Shown: positions 8,808 to 18,164, counted from the first letter of the stretch. The stretch is DNA of 64,000 nucleotides from Clostridia bacterium (GCA_017549205.1 JAFYVH010000021.1:101571-165570), one strand, 5' to 3'. Translations and numbers: made by a program. Notes: generated by a model not told the origin, from the sequence alone.

Positions 8808-10340
8808 ATGATTGCAAAAATTAAGAGCTGTGGTCTTTTGGGCATTGATGGCTATATTGTTGAGGTGGAAACCGACATTTCAAATGGCATGCCTGCCTTT
8901 GATGTGGTTGGCTTGCCGGATGCAGCGGTGAAAGAATCCCGCGAGCGTGTGCGCTCGGCCATGAAAAATTCTGAGTTGACCTTTCCTCAAAAGCGCATCA
9001 CGGTGAATCTGGCACCGGCACACATTCGCAAGGAGGGTCCTTTTTATGACCTGCCCATTTGTTTGGGGCTGCTCAGAAGCTCCGGTCAGCTGCCCGGAGA
9101 GGAGCCGGATGAATATTTATTTTTAGGCGAGCTTTCTTTAAATGGCACGCTGCGTCCTGTAACCGGCGCGTTGCCCATGGTGCTTTGTGCGGCACAGGCA
9201 GGCATTAAAAAGGTTATTTTGCCTCAGGAAAATGCTTTAGAGGCGGCAGTGGTAACTGATGTTGAGGTGTATCCGGCACGCACGCTGGGTCAGATTATGG
9301 CACACTTTTTAAGCATCGAAAGGTTAAAGCGAGTTACAGTTAAGGTTGAAGATATTTTTCAAAAGCAGGCCACAGAGGGACCGGACTTTTCGGATGTTCG
9401 CGGGCAGGAAAGCGTAAAAAGAGCCCTTGAGGTAGCCGCCGCCGGCGGACATAATGTCCTGCTCATTGGCTCCCCGGGCTCAGGTAAAACAATGCTTGCA
9501 CAGCGGTTGCCGGGCATTTTGCCCCAGACCACTCTGGCAGAAGCTCTGGAAATTACAAAAGTTCATAGTATTGCGGGGCTGTTGCCCTCTGACACATCTC
9601 TCATCACAACCCGACCCTTCCGCAGTCCTCATCACACCATATCGGCGGTGGGGCTTTCAGGCGGCGGGCAGATTCCACGACCGGGCGAGGTGAGCCTTTC
9701 TCATAACGGCGTGCTGTTTTTGGACGAGCTGCCGGAATTTAATAAAAACGCTTTGGAGGTTTTGCGCCAACCCTTAGAAGATGGCGTTGTGACCATCTCA
9801 CGAGTGAGTGCAACCCTTACCTATCCCTGCCGCACCATGCTGGTTGCGGCCATGAACCCCTGCAAATGCGGTTATCACGGGGACCCGACTCGTCCCTGCT
9901 CATGCAGCGATGCGCAAATTCATCAATATCTTTCTAAAATCAGTGGTCCTCTTTTAGACCGCATCGATTTACATGTTGAGGTTTTAGCGGTGCCCTATCA
10001 GGAGCTTAATTCTAAAACCAAGGGCGAGACATCGGCGGTGATTCGTGAGCGTGTTAACGAGGCAAGACGCCGTCAGGCTATGCGGTTTAAAGATACGCCC
10101 AACATTTTCTGCAACGCGCAAATGACCACACCCATGACAGACAAATTCTGTGCCCTGGGCGAAACCGAAAGCCAGCTGATGCAGTCGGTTTTTGACTCTA
10201 TGGGCTTATCGGCACGAGCGCACAATCGCATTTTAAAGGTGGCAAGAACCATTGCCGATTTAGCGGATAGTGAAACCATTTTAACAGAGCATTTGGCAGA
10301 AGCCATTCAATATAGAAGTTTAGACAGAAAGTATTGGTAG
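8808..10340 (+). CDS. comM: YifB/ComM family Mg-chelatase-like AAA+ ATPase
   Basis: A 510-residue protein of the usual family length. The N-terminal ChlI-like domain contains [21 protein letters not shown]. The ATPase domain has Walker [11 protein letters not shown] (about residue 222), Walker [12 protein letters not shown] and the C-terminal Mg_chelatase_C domain ending [11 protein letters not shown] cysteine group [15 protein letters not shown] is typical. ComM homologues are hexameric helicases that promote branch migration during natural transformation; whether this organism is competent is unknown. It begins 35 nt after the peptidase gene. Confidence 0.93.
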   Translation: MIAKIKSCGLLGIDGYIVEVETDISNGMPAFDVVGLPDAAVKESRERVRSAMKNSELTFPQKRITVNLAPAHIRKEGPFYDLPICLGLLRSSGQLPGEEPDEYLFLGELSLNGTLRPVTGALPMVLCAAQAGIKKVILPQENALEAAVVTDVEVYPARTLGQIMAHFLSIERLKRVTVKVEDIFQKQATEGPDFSDVRGQESVKRALEVAAAGGHNVLLIGSPGSGKTMLAQRLPGILPQTTLAEALEITKVHSIAGLLPSDTSLITTRPFRSPHHTISAVGLSGGGQIPRPGEVSLSHNGVLFLDELPEFNKNALEVLRQPLEDGVVTISRVSATLTYPCRTMLVAAMNPCKCGYHGDPTRPCSCSDAQIHQYLSKISGPLLDRIDLHVEVLAVPYQELNSKTKGETSAVIRERVNEARRRQAMRFKDTPNIFCNAQMTTPMTDKFCALGETESQLMQSVFDSMGLSARAHNRILKVARTIADLADSETILTEHLAEAIQYRSLDRKYW

Positions 10341-10342
10341 GC

Positions 10343-11023
10343 TCATAAAACCACCGGCACAAAGTCGGCAATGCTGAGCTTTTCGGGTGTAACGATGCAA
10401 TCCACTGCCAAGATGTTAACGCCTGCAGTGTGAGCCTCGCGGAGTGCTTGGCCAAAGGTCGCATCGGTGCGGTCGTTGGGTGAGAAATAGTGTACATTTT
10501 TCATTTGTACCACAAAGACCACATAGGCATCATAGCCTTCGTGGGTGGCGTCTATAAGCTCACGGAGATGCCGTGCGCCACGCTCTGTGGGGGCGTCGGG
10601 AAACAAAACGACGCCATTTTCTTCTAAGGTGACGCCTTTTACTTCAACGAAGATTTTGCGGCCGTCTGCCTCGAGATAGAAATCAAAGCGAGAATTTTTA
10701 TAGCGGGTTTCAGGGTGAAAAAGGGTGATATTTTGAAACAAATTGCCTGCCTGCACCCACTGGGCAAAGAGTTTGTTGGGGGCTTGACTGTCAATATTAA
10801 TCAGGCGGTGGTTTTTATACACCGCAATTAAATCGAATTTGGTTTTGCGGCCAGGATTTTTGGCAACCTCCACAAAGGCAGAGGCGCCGGGCGCCAAAAG
10901 CTCACGACAACGACCGGTATTTTTTACATGACAAACAATTTCTTCACCGCCCAGTTCTGCCAAGGCAATAAACCGATTGGGCCGCGACAGAAAACGAACG
11001 GGTTTAATTTCGCCATATTCCAT
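10343..11023 (-). CDS. sfsA: Sugar fermentation stimulation protein homologue (SfsA)
   Basis: A 226-residue SfsA. Hallmarks are FLSRPNRFIA near the N terminus, HVKNTGRCRELLAPG, the nuclease-like FEVKGVTLEENG block (here KIFVEVKGVT) and FPDAPTERGARHL. SfsA proteins have an OB-type N-terminal domain and a restriction-endonuclease-like fold, and the E. coli protein has nuclease activity. The gene is convergent with comM, with 2 nt between stop codons. AAAGGTGG precedes the ATG. Confidence 0.94.
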   Translation of the reverse strand: MEYGEIKPVRFLSRPNRFIALAELGGEEIVCHVKNTGRCRELLAPGASAFVEVAKNPGRKTKFDLIAVYKNHRLINIDSQAPNKLFAQWVQAGNLFQNITLFHPETRYKNSRFDFYLEADGRKIFVEVKGVTLEENGVVLFPDAPTERGARHLRELIDATHEGYDAYVVFVVQMKNVHYFSPNDRTDATFGQALREAHTAGVNILAVDCIVTPEKLSIADFVPVVL

Positions 11024-11134
11024 AAAAATGCCACCTTTCTATTTTTGATTGTATCACAGGGAAAGGGCGAAAGCAACAGCAGGACAAAAAAGATGGTAAA
11101 GAAAGAGAAAAATAAAATATTTTTAAAAAAACCC

Positions 11135-11163
11135 TTTACAAATTCTTTTTTTTGTGCTATACT
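11135..11163 (+). promoter_or_regulatory. Promoter of tRNA-Thr
   Basis: TTTACA and TATACT are separated by 17 nt and end 19 nt before the tRNA. Confidence 0.8.
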
Positions 11164-11182
11164 AATCGGGTATTAGAGCTGT

Positions 11183-11258
<76 letters not shown>

Positions 11259-11260
11259 TG

Positions 11261-11291
11261 AATCCAGAATGCAGTAGCGTTCTGGATTTTT
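11261..11291 (+). terminator. Terminator of tRNA-Thr
   Basis: AATCCAGAATGC and GCGTTCTGGATT form a 12-bp stem with the loop AGTA, followed by TTTTTGCTTTT. Confidence 0.9.
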
Positions 11292-11358
11292 GCTTTTATA
11301 TATTTTGTTTCATGTGAAATAATAGAGTCAGAAAGCATTTTAAGACGGAAGTGATGGT

Positions 11359-11898
11359 ATGAAAGACTTATTTAAGCTTTTTTTCACCTTTGCACGCATC
11401 GGCGGTTTCACCTTTGGCGGCGGTTATGCCATGCTGCCCATGCTGCAAAAGGAATTGGTTGAAAAACAAAAATGGACAACGGAAGAAGATTTGATGGATT
11501 ATTACGCCCTGGCACAATGCACACCGGGGGTTATAGCTGTTAATGTGGCAACCATGATAGGATGCCGCAAAAAAGGATACCTCGGGGGCATTATAGCAAC
11601 CTTGGGCGTGGTGTTTCCGTCTTTTGTAATCATTGTTATCATTGCGGCGGTATTGAAAAATTATGCCGAGCTTTCCATTGTTAAAAATGCCTTTGTAGGT
11701 ATTCGTGCCTGTGTTTGCGCTTTGATTTTAGACTCGGTTATCAAACTGGGCAAAAAAGCGGTTTTAGATGTACCCACCTTGCTGATTGCTGCTGTTGTTT
11801 TTCTTTTGGTATGCTTTTATTCAATTTCTCCCATCATTTTGGTTATCGCAGCCGGTCTTTTGGGTCTGTTATTGCAAGGGAGGCGGTTTTTGAAATGA
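11359..11898 (+). CDS. chrA: Chromate transporter family protein, first half
   Basis: A 179-residue single-domain (short-chain) CHR protein. The motif FTFARIGGFTFGGGYAMLPML and the PGVIAVNVATMIG segment define the ChrA domain, with about five or six membrane helices. Short-chain CHR proteins come as tandem pairs that act as a heterodimeric membrane transporter; chromate efflux is known for some, but the substrate here cannot be read from sequence. The next gene is the partner and overlaps it by 4 nt. Confidence 0.88.
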   Translation: MKDLFKLFFTFARIGGFTFGGGYAMLPMLQKELVEKQKWTTEEDLMDYYALAQCTPGVIAVNVATMIGCRKKGYLGGIIATLGVVFPSFVIIVIIAAVLKNYAELSIVKNAFVGIRACVCALILDSVIKLGKKAVLDVPTLLIAAVVFLLVCFYSISPIILVIAAGLLGLLLQGRRFLK

Positions 11899-12455
11899 TG
11901 TATTTGCGTTTGTTTTATGAATTTTTTAAAACGGGGCTGTTTGCCATTGGCGGCGGTCTTGCAACCCTGCCTTTTTTGCGTGAGATGGCGGCAAAATATC
12001 CAAATTGGTTCACAGAGGCACAACTGGCGGATATGATTGCCATTTCTGAATCGACGCCGGGTCCCATCGGCGTGAACATGGCTACCTATGCCGGCTTTTC
12101 ATCCGGTAATGTTTTTGGTGCTCTTTGTGCCACCCTGGGCATAATCACCCCTGCCATTCTCACCATTTTCTTGGTGACAAAAATTTTAGATGCCTTTCGT
12201 GGTAACAAGTATGTCAATGGGGTTTTCTATGGTCTTCGTCCTGCTGTTGCAGGGCTGATTGGTGCAGCCGGCATAACCGTTGCCAAGACGGCCCTTTTGT
12301 GTCTGCCCTATGCAGGGAATGTTTTGACCTTGTTTCATTGGCCCTCTGTGGCGATTTTTGTGGTTGTCTTTGTGTTGCTTAAGGTTTTTAAAAAACACCC
12401 GCTTTGGTATCTGGCGGCATCTGCCCTGGTGGGAATTTTATTGGGTTACATTTAA
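11895..12455 (+). CDS. chrA: Chromate transporter family protein, second half
   Basis: A 186-residue CHR protein with LFYEFFKTGLFAIGGGLATLPFL and SESTPGPIGVNMATYAG, the matching signature of the second member of a short-chain pair. It starts at ATG 11895 inside the stop region of the first gene (ATGA overlap) with GGGAGGCGG ahead of it, so the two are translationally coupled and should be made in equal amounts. Longer upstream readings of this frame lie inside the first gene and are not real. Confidence 0.88.
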   Translation: MMYLRLFYEFFKTGLFAIGGGLATLPFLREMAAKYPNWFTEAQLADMIAISESTPGPIGVNMATYAGFSSGNVFGALCATLGIITPAILTIFLVTKILDAFRGNKYVNGVFYGLRPAVAGLIGAAGITVAKTALLCLPYAGNVLTLFHWPSVAIFVVVFVLLKVFKKHPLWYLAASALVGILLGYI

Positions 12456-12469
12456 TTAAAAGAAACCTC

Positions 12470-12498
12470 TTGACAAAAACAGGGAATCGTGCTACAAT
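12470..12498 (+). promoter_or_regulatory. Promoter of tRNA-Leu
   Basis: TTGACA and TACAAT are 17 nt apart and end 28 nt before the tRNA. Confidence 0.85.
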
Positions 12499-12526
12499 AA
12501 TAAAGTCGTTTAAAGATAATATCTTC

Positions 12527-12613
12527 GCCGCTGTGGTGGAATTGGCAGACACCCGGGACTTAAAATCCCGTGGGAGCAATCCCGTACCGGTTCAAGTCCG
12601 GTCAGCGGCACCA
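12527..12613 (+). tRNA. tRNA-Leu (anticodon TAA)
   Basis: An 87-nt class II tRNA: acceptor GCCGCTG / CAGCGGC, anticodon loop CTTAAAA with TAA, long variable arm TGGGAGCAATCCCGT, T-loop GTTCAAG, encoded CCA. Confidence 0.97.
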
Positions 12614-12614
12614 T

Positions 12615-12649
12615 GTCGGAGCAAAGTTTACTTTGCTTCGACTTTTTTT
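12615..12649 (+). terminator. Terminator of tRNA-Leu
   Basis: GTCGGAGCAAAG and CTTTGCTTCGAC form a 12-bp stem with loop TTTA, then seven T. Confidence 0.92.
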
Positions 12650-12690
12650 ATTCAAAAAAGTCATCCGCCCGCTTCCTTGCTCCTCCTTTT

Positions 12691-12771
12691 TCGTAAAAGG
12701 TCACGCTCAAGCCGGCTATTCGCTTGCAAGTGCGCTCATAACGCCTTTGTTTCGCTATCGACCTTTTACGA
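12691..12771. repeat. Inverted repeat after tRNA-Leu
   Basis: TCGTAAAAGGTC at 12691-12702 is repeated in exact inverted form at 12760-12771, enclosing 57 nt. The surrounding 12650-12798 segment has no convincing coding capacity and lies between two terminators. Confidence 0.6.
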
Positions 12772-12798
12772 GCGTGCCTGTGGCACATTAAGAAAAAC

Positions 12799-12836
12799 AA
12801 CTGCCCCACAGCATTTTGCTGCGGGGCAGTCTTTTT
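12799..12836. terminator. Bidirectional terminator near the end of htrA
   Basis: ACTGCCCCACAGC and GCTGCGGGGCAGT form a long GC-rich stem. The flanks (AAAAACA on the left, CTTTTT on the right) allow it to work for the minus-strand protease gene too. Confidence 0.88.
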
Positions 12837-12858
12837 GTGTTTTATAAGAAAGGTTGTG

Positions 12859-14220
12859 TTACCAGCCAAACCATGAGAACGGGAAAGGAATTTGCTGGGG
12901 TGTTTGTTGTTGGGGGATTTGCTGAATTTCAGGCGCCTCTGTTTCCGTTGTAGGTTTTTCTTCCTGCAGAATCAGCCGCAGCTCAACGGTCTGACCGTTT
13001 CTGTCAACCTTCATGGTCATAATTTCGCCCACCTTGTGCACGTCGCGAATTTTGTTAATTTCGTCAATGGTGGTGACTTTTTGACCGTCGCATGCGATGA
13101 TAACGTCACCCACCCGCACACCTGCTTTTTGTGCGGCGCTATCTTCTAAAATGGAGCCAACATAAACACCTACAGGGAGATTGTTTGCTTTTGCAATGGC
13201 CTCGGTTATGGTTTGACCAGAAATACCAATCACAACTCGACCGGTGACATAGCCATGGGCAATAATGGACTCGATGATGGGTTTTGCTTCATTGATAGGA
13301 ATGGCAAAACCAAGACCCTCTACATCATAGCCGGTAGATTTTGCCGTGTTAATACCAATGAGCTGACCACGGAGATTCAAAAGAGCACCGCCGGAATTAC
13401 CGGGATTGATAGCAGCATCGGTTTGCAGCATGGTCATTTGCTTGCCGTCAATGACCATAGAACGATTGATGGCACTGATATAGCCAACGGTCAGCGTGCC
13501 GGCAAGCTCTTCGCGCAGGGGGTTACCGATGGCAAGAGCCATTTCACCTACCCGGAGCTTTGACGAGTCACCCAGCTCAACAAAGGGCAGTGCCGCATCG
13601 CTTTCAATTTTTAAAACAGCTAAATCGGTGCGCTCGTCTTTGCCAACAACAGAGGCAACAATATTTTGTCCGGCAATGGTAGTAACGGTGATTTGGGAGG
13701 CTCCGTCAATCACATGATTGTTTGTTACAATGTAGCCGTCACTCCGCAGAATAACGCCGGAGCCGCTGGACATTTGTGTTTGCACATAGCCATCCGACTG
13801 ACTTTTGCACACGATGCTGACAACAGCCGGTGAAACAAGCTCATACACCTCAGGAATGCCAAAGCTGCCGTTGTTTGTGGCGGTTGCTAGCTGCTCATAG
13901 TCGCCATAGCCGGCGGCAAAATAAGCTTCCCCCGGTGCAGGCAGAACATTGCCCGCCGTTTTGGGACGGTAGTAAGCAGAAAAAACGCCAAGGCAGAGGC
14001 AGCAGGTTACCAGTGAGCTGACAACAGCGGCAAAAACAGGGCTTTTAAACAGTTTGCGAAACCGCTTGGGTCTGGGTCTGTAAACCGTCAGAGAACGATG
14101 ACGGGGAACAGCGCGCCTAAAGCTTGTTTCAAAATCGTCAGAAAACCAGTTTGATTCCCTTGTCTCCGGTTCCGGAGTTGTATTCACTTTATCATGATTA
14201 AAAAAATCTTTTTCGTACAT
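12859..14220 (-). CDS. htrA: HtrA/DegP-like membrane-anchored serine protease
   Basis: A 453-residue S1C protease for extracytoplasmic protein quality control. A cytosolic N-terminal region (1-60) rich in Arg is followed by one membrane helix (about 62-85), the trypsin-like domain (about 120-320) and one PDZ domain (about 325-415). The triad is visible: His in VTNNHVIDGA, Asp in RTDLAVLKI and Ser in NPGNSGGALL. The Gln/Pro-rich tail is low complexity. GGAGGG precedes the ATG. The layout matches B. subtilis HtrA-type proteases, which respond to secretion stress. Confidence 0.95.
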   Translation of the reverse strand: MYEKDFFNHDKVNTTPEPETRESNWFSDDFETSFRRAVPRHRSLTVYRPRPKRFRKLFKSPVFAAVVSSLVTCCLCLGVFSAYYRPKTAGNVLPAPGEAYFAAGYGDYEQLATATNNGSFGIPEVYELVSPAVVSIVCKSQSDGYVQTQMSSGSGVILRSDGYIVTNNHVIDGASQITVTTIAGQNIVASVVGKDERTDLAVLKIESDAALPFVELGDSSKLRVGEMALAIGNPLREELAGTLTVGYISAINRSMVIDGKQMTMLQTDAAINPGNSGGALLNLRGQLIGINTAKSTGYDVEGLGFAIPINEAKPIIESIIAHGYVTGRVVIGISGQTITEAIAKANNLPVGVYVGSILEDSAAQKAGVRVGDVIIACDGQKVTTIDEINKIRDVHKVGEIMTMKVDRNGQTVELRLILQEEKPTTETEAPEIQQIPQQQTPQQIPFPFSWFGW

Positions 14221-14264
14221 ACAGGGCCCTCCTGTTTAAGATTGAAATTTTGTATGTATTTATC

Positions 14265-14293
14265 ATAATACAATTTTTTGACCTGAGTGTGAA
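14265..14293 (-). promoter_or_regulatory. Candidate promoter of htrA
   Basis: On the minus strand TTCACA and TATTAT are 17 nt apart, about 45 nt before the start codon. Confidence 0.5.
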
Positions 14294-14361
14294 CAAATTG
14301 TAAATAATGCGACAAAAAAGAGTTTAATTTTCATGTCAAAGTTCAAACAGGCAAAAAGAGA

Positions 14362-14392
14362 AGCCACAAAGACAAAATGATCTTTGTGGCTT
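14362..14392 (-). terminator. Terminator after the 74-residue protein gene
   Basis: GCCACAAAGA and TCTTTGTGGC form a 10-bp stem. On the minus strand a T-rich tail TTCTCTTTTT follows. Confidence 0.8.
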
Positions 14393-14411
14393 TTAGTTTT
14401 AAAAAGAAAGA

Positions 14412-14636
14412 TTAACGATTTTCATCATCTTCGTCTGTCTCGATGGGCGGTTGATAATCATAAATAGACATATAAGATTCTATTTCTGCCGCAGACTGAG
14501 GGGGCGTGGGAATCAAACCCGTGCAGTCCATCGTCGAGCAGGCGTTGCATAAATCAAATTTGTCATAATTGTCCGGCTCTTTGGGTGTTGGTGCATTACT
14601 AACAGGACGGGCGTTTTTCTTTTTATTCTCCGGCAC
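14412..14636 (-). CDS. Small cysteine-containing hypothetical protein
   Basis: A 74-residue hydrophilic protein starting with GTG (14636), 8 nt after AAGGAG. The core FDLCNACSTMDCTGLIP has a CxxC and a third Cys that could bind a metal or form a disulfide. The N terminus is Lys/Asn-rich and the C terminus strongly acidic (TDEDDENR). It lies 63 nt downstream of the flavodiiron protein gene in the same direction and may be read through from it. No family recognised. Confidence 0.65.
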   Translation of the reverse strand: MPENKKKNARPVSNAPTPKEPDNYDKFDLCNACSTMDCTGLIPTPPQSAAEIESYMSIYDYQPPIETDEDDENR

Positions 14637-14699
14637 ATAACCATCTCCTTTTGGGCTTTCCCTTTTATAGCATGTGCCGATTTATTCCTTGTTATTCAG

Positions 14700-16490
14700 T
14701 TAAGCGATGGGTTCAAAATCAGAAGCACCATGCTTGCACAAAGGACAGATAAAATCATCCGGAAGCTCGTCGGCTTCATGAATATAGCCGCAAATTTTGC
14801 AAACATAGCCTTTTTTGCCTTCGGTTTGGGGCTTCGGCTTAACATTGTTATGATAATAGGTGTAGGTCATGGTTTCTGCTTCGGATATCACGCGGGATTC
14901 GGTGATGCTGCAGATAAACATGCCGTGCGTACCTAAATCCAGATATTGCTCAACCTTTAATGAGAAAAAGGAGTTAATATAGCGGGGTAAAAAGACAAGG
15001 CCGTTATCAGAGTGCAGAACCTCGGCGCCTGCAAACTTGTCTTTGGCGCGTCCGCTGGCAAAACCAAAGGTTTCAAAAACGGAGAACGGCGCATCAACAG
15101 AAAGACAGTTCACATTCATGATGCCGCTTTGTAAAATCACATGATGGGAATAATTTTCCTTGTTAATGGTAACAGCAATGCGGTTTGGTGTGCTGGTCAC
15201 CTGCGTAATGGTGTTCACAATTAAGCCGTTATCCTTTTTGCCGTCATGAGAGGTAACCACATAAAGACCGTAACCAATGTTGAACAGCGCTGACAAATCG
15301 TTTTTATTGGCAGTTTCGCTGTGTTGTGCAATGTAATCACGGCACAGCTCGTCGGCCAAAGCGTCAAGCTGTGACATGCTTTCGTCATTTAAAGCAGACT
15401 GAATGGTAACGGTTGTATCGGCAAAAGAAAGATTGCGGCAAGGGGCAAGCATGTTCTTCATGGTTTTGGTAGCCATGGGTGCCCATGTGCCGTTTTCAAT
15501 AAATGCTACAGTACGGTTTTTATAAGCCCGTTCGGTTAAATGGTCAATGAAAACACGCATAAAGGGGAAGATGTCGGCATTGTATGTTGTTGTGGCCAGC
15601 ACCAGCTTGCTGTAACGAAAAGCATCTTCAACAGCTTCAGCCATGTCGCACCGTGCCAAATCGTTCACCACAACCTTGGGGCAACCTTTGGCGGTCAGCT
15701 TTTCGGCAAGTTTTTCAACAGCCTTTTTTGTGTTGCCGTAAACAGAGGTGTAAGCAATGACGATGCCCTCGGTTTCAACAGCATAAGAGGACCAGATGTT
15801 ATATAAATTCAGGTAATAGCCTAAGTTTTCGTTGAGTACGGGACCATGTAGGGGACAAATGGTTTGAATGTCGAGCCCTGCGGCTTTTTTTAAAAGGGCC
15901 TGCACCTGTGCACCATACTTACCCACAATGCCAATGTAGTAGCGGCGGGCTTCGCACGCCCAATCCTCTTCCACATCCAAAGCACCGAATTTACCAAATC
16001 CGTCAGCGGAAAACAGCACCTTATCTGTGCTGTCATAGGTCACGATAACCTCCGGCCAGTGCACCATAGGTGCGGTGACAAAGGACAGAGTATGAGCGCC
16101 TAAAGAGAGGGTGTCGCCTTCAGCCACAACCACTTGACGGTCAGCAAAATCTGTGCCGAAAAATTGCCGCATCATGCGAAAGGCTTTGTCGCTTGAAACA
16201 ATTTTGGCGGATGTATATAAATTCATAAAATTGGCAATGTTAGCCGAGTGGTCGGGCTCCATGTGCTGCACAATGAGATAGTCAGGAGTGCGGCCGGCAA
16301 GCACGTGCTCAATATTATCAAGCCATTCATGAGTAAAGCGGGCATCTACCGTGTCCATAATGGCAATTTTTTCATCTATAATGGCGTAGGAGTTATATGA
16401 CATGCCGTTTGGCACAACATATTGACCTTCAAACAAATCAATTTTGTGGTCGTTCACGCCCACATATTGAATATCCTTTGTTATGTTCAT
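14700..16490 (-). CDS. Flavodiiron protein fused to flavin reductase and rubredoxin domains
   Basis: A 596-residue soluble enzyme that should reduce O2 or NO. Domains: metallo-beta-lactamase-like diiron domain (1-250) with ligands in HMEPDH, MVHWPEV, FSADGFG and PLHGPV; flavodoxin domain (about 252-395, AYTSVYGNTKKAV binds FMN); flavin-reductase-like domain (about 405-550, NIGYGLYVVTS); C-terminal rubredoxin (about 555-596) with CKICG and CPLCK. The fused flavin reductase and rubredoxin would let it take electrons from NAD(P)H with few partners. AAAAGGAGCG precedes the ATG. It protects anaerobes against oxygen or nitrosative stress. Confidence 0.95.
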   Translation of the reverse strand: MNITKDIQYVGVNDHKIDLFEGQYVVPNGMSYNSYAIIDEKIAIMDTVDARFTHEWLDNIEHVLAGRTPDYLIVQHMEPDHSANIANFMNLYTSAKIVSSDKAFRMMRQFFGTDFADRQVVVAEGDTLSLGAHTLSFVTAPMVHWPEVIVTYDSTDKVLFSADGFGKFGALDVEEDWACEARRYYIGIVGKYGAQVQALLKKAAGLDIQTICPLHGPVLNENLGYYLNLYNIWSSYAVETEGIVIAYTSVYGNTKKAVEKLAEKLTAKGCPKVVVNDLARCDMAEAVEDAFRYSKLVLATTTYNADIFPFMRVFIDHLTERAYKNRTVAFIENGTWAPMATKTMKNMLAPCRNLSFADTTVTIQSALNDESMSQLDALADELCRDYIAQHSETANKNDLSALFNIGYGLYVVTSHDGKKDNGLIVNTITQVTSTPNRIAVTINKENYSHHVILQSGIMNVNCLSVDAPFSVFETFGFASGRAKDKFAGAEVLHSDNGLVFLPRYINSFFSLKVEQYLDLGTHGMFICSITESRVISEAETMTYTYYHNNVKPKPQTEGKKGYVCKICGYIHEADELPDDFICPLCKHGASDFEPIA

Positions 16491-16600
16491 TTTAAACGCT
16501 CCTTTTCTATGCGAAGTGATTTCATTATCTTCTCCATTTTAACATAAAAATATTTTTCAGTCAATCATTTGAAAGGCTCATTTTGAGGGGATTAAGTCTT

Positions 16601-18046
16601 TTATTTAAGGTGGAGTTCAACCACACAAACGCCCTGGGTTTCATAAGTTTCTCCGGGCAAAACGGGCACAATGCGGCGAGGCAAAAGGCTTTCCATTTCG
16701 GCACGCACAGCGCCGGTGAGTGCCCAGTCGGAATCGAAAACGCTTTTAACATGGTCCTTATACATAGTGTTTTGCGCTGTTTCTACCGATTTGGGCAACA
16801 GAACAACCACATCACAGCCTCCGGATTTGGCTTCTTCATTCATTTGTGACACCACCTGCTTTAACAGGTGACGGTCCTGCTCGTGCACACGCCGATATAC
16901 ATCATATTCATTCACCCCGGCGGTTATAAACAAAAAGGCAACGGCAAACAAAAGAGCCTGACGCCATGTTTTTTTGAAAAGGGAAAAAAGCGGCTCGACC
17001 AAGAGCGCAAGACCAATAAAAGAAACAAAAAGACTGCGATGAGTCAGCCATACCTCGCTGACCAAGAGATTGGGAACCAAGGGTGCAAAAAACAGCAGAA
17101 TGCCGCAGCAAATCATGGAAAGACGCAGGATTTTGCTTTTTTGTATTTGCCTTGATTCACAGCGACAAAGGAAAAAGGCAATGATGAGGGCGGTGCACAA
17201 AAGCAAAATGCCCCAAAGACCATGGCTAACCAGAATTTTACAGCCCTCGACGCTGCCTTTTATTACCGCATCAAAGGTTTGTGACAAAATTTCGCCCAGC
17301 TGCCGAAACAGTGCTGCAATGTTTTCGGACAAACGCCAAAGTTCCAGGCCGGCAGCCCGGCTTTCGTTGTGACCCAAGCCTGCAAAAAGGCGATAGTAAT
17401 AAAACATAAAGCCGATGTTGGCACAAGAAACAAGGGGGACAAAAAGCAATTTAGCTTTTCTGCTTTCATAAAAGCTCACCAAAAACAGCAAAACGGCTGC
17501 CGAAACAGAAAAGACCGAAACCGACTCATAAAAGCCGCAGGAGATAAGCTGAAAAAGAGCAAAGAGAACAAAAAGAAAAACGCTTTGCTTTTTTTGGAGA
17601 AAGAGGCTTAACATCCATAAAGACAAAGAGGCAAAGAAAAGCCCCGTGATAAGTCTTGTTGAGGCAGAGAGCCAAAAACGGCCCTCCATGCCCAAAGGGA
17701 AAAGCCAATAAATCAGCAAAAACAGAGGGGATAGAGAAACATGATAATTCTCCAGCGTTTTTACAAAAAAACAGCCTGATATCAGGTGCATAATGAGGAT
17801 TAAGAAAAGTGCGAGCCACAAAAAAGACCACATTTGCCCCCAAAAAGCAGGGTCTAAAAGTGAGGCTAAAGGTCGGGTCGACAGGGTGCCGATTTCTGTA
17901 TATACATAGGTGAGGTTCTGTCGGGCGGGATAGCCCCAGTACTGAATGTAGTCATCTAAAACGGGGAAATACTGAAATCCATATAAAAAATAAGGCAGAA
18001 AAGCCGCAAAGGCTGCTAGAATAAAGGCTTTTTTTCGGTTTTTCAT
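16601..18046 (-). CDS. Polytopic membrane protein, GT-C-like
   Basis: A 481-residue protein with ten or more hydrophobic segments. The first outward loop has FPVLDDYIQYWGYP, with the paired Asp typical of GT-C glycosyltransferases that use lipid-linked sugars, and a soluble C-terminal part (about 400-481) follows the helices. This suggests a cell-surface glycosyltransferase of the GtrII kind, but no family-defining motif was found. The ATG at 18046 is preferred because an in-frame GTG two codons upstream is part of the GGGAGGTG ribosome site. It has its own promoter. Confidence 0.65.
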   Translation of the reverse strand: MKNRKKAFILAAFAAFLPYFLYGFQYFPVLDDYIQYWGYPARQNLTYVYTEIGTLSTRPLASLLDPAFWGQMWSFLWLALFLILIMHLISGCFFVKTLENYHVSLSPLFLLIYWLFPLGMEGRFWLSASTRLITGLFFASLSLWMLSLFLQKKQSVFLFVLFALFQLISCGFYESVSVFSVSAAVLLFLVSFYESRKAKLLFVPLVSCANIGFMFYYYRLFAGLGHNESRAAGLELWRLSENIAALFRQLGEILSQTFDAVIKGSVEGCKILVSHGLWGILLLCTALIIAFFLCRCESRQIQKSKILRLSMICCGILLFFAPLVPNLLVSEVWLTHRSLFVSFIGLALLVEPLFSLFKKTWRQALLFAVAFLFITAGVNEYDVYRRVHEQDRHLLKQVVSQMNEEAKSGGCDVVVLLPKSVETAQNTMYKDHVKSVFDSDWALTGAVRAEMESLLPRRIVPVLPGETYETQGVCVVELHLK

Positions 18047-18089
18047 AGGCACCTCCCAGAAGGCCGTGTGTTCTTAAAATCATATGTAT

Positions 18090-18118
18090 ATTATATGAAA
18101 TCTGCTCTGGCTTGTCAA
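18090..18118 (-). promoter_or_regulatory. Promoter of the GT-C-like gene
   Basis: On the minus strand TTGACA and TATAAT are 17 nt apart, a consensus match, ending 44 nt before the start codon. Confidence 0.88.
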
Positions 18119-18133
18119 GGCACAGGCAGGCAA

Positions 18134-18164
18134 AGAAAAAGGTCTGCAAGCCTGCAGACCTTAA
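18134..18164 (-). terminator. Terminator of the degV gene
   Basis: On the minus strand AAGGTCTGCA, a 4-nt loop and TGCAGACCTT are followed by TTTCTTT. Confidence 0.88.

Noticed and set aside
12404..12847. 147-codon frame through tRNA-Leu
   Set aside because: It runs through the tRNA and two terminators and starts inside chrA.
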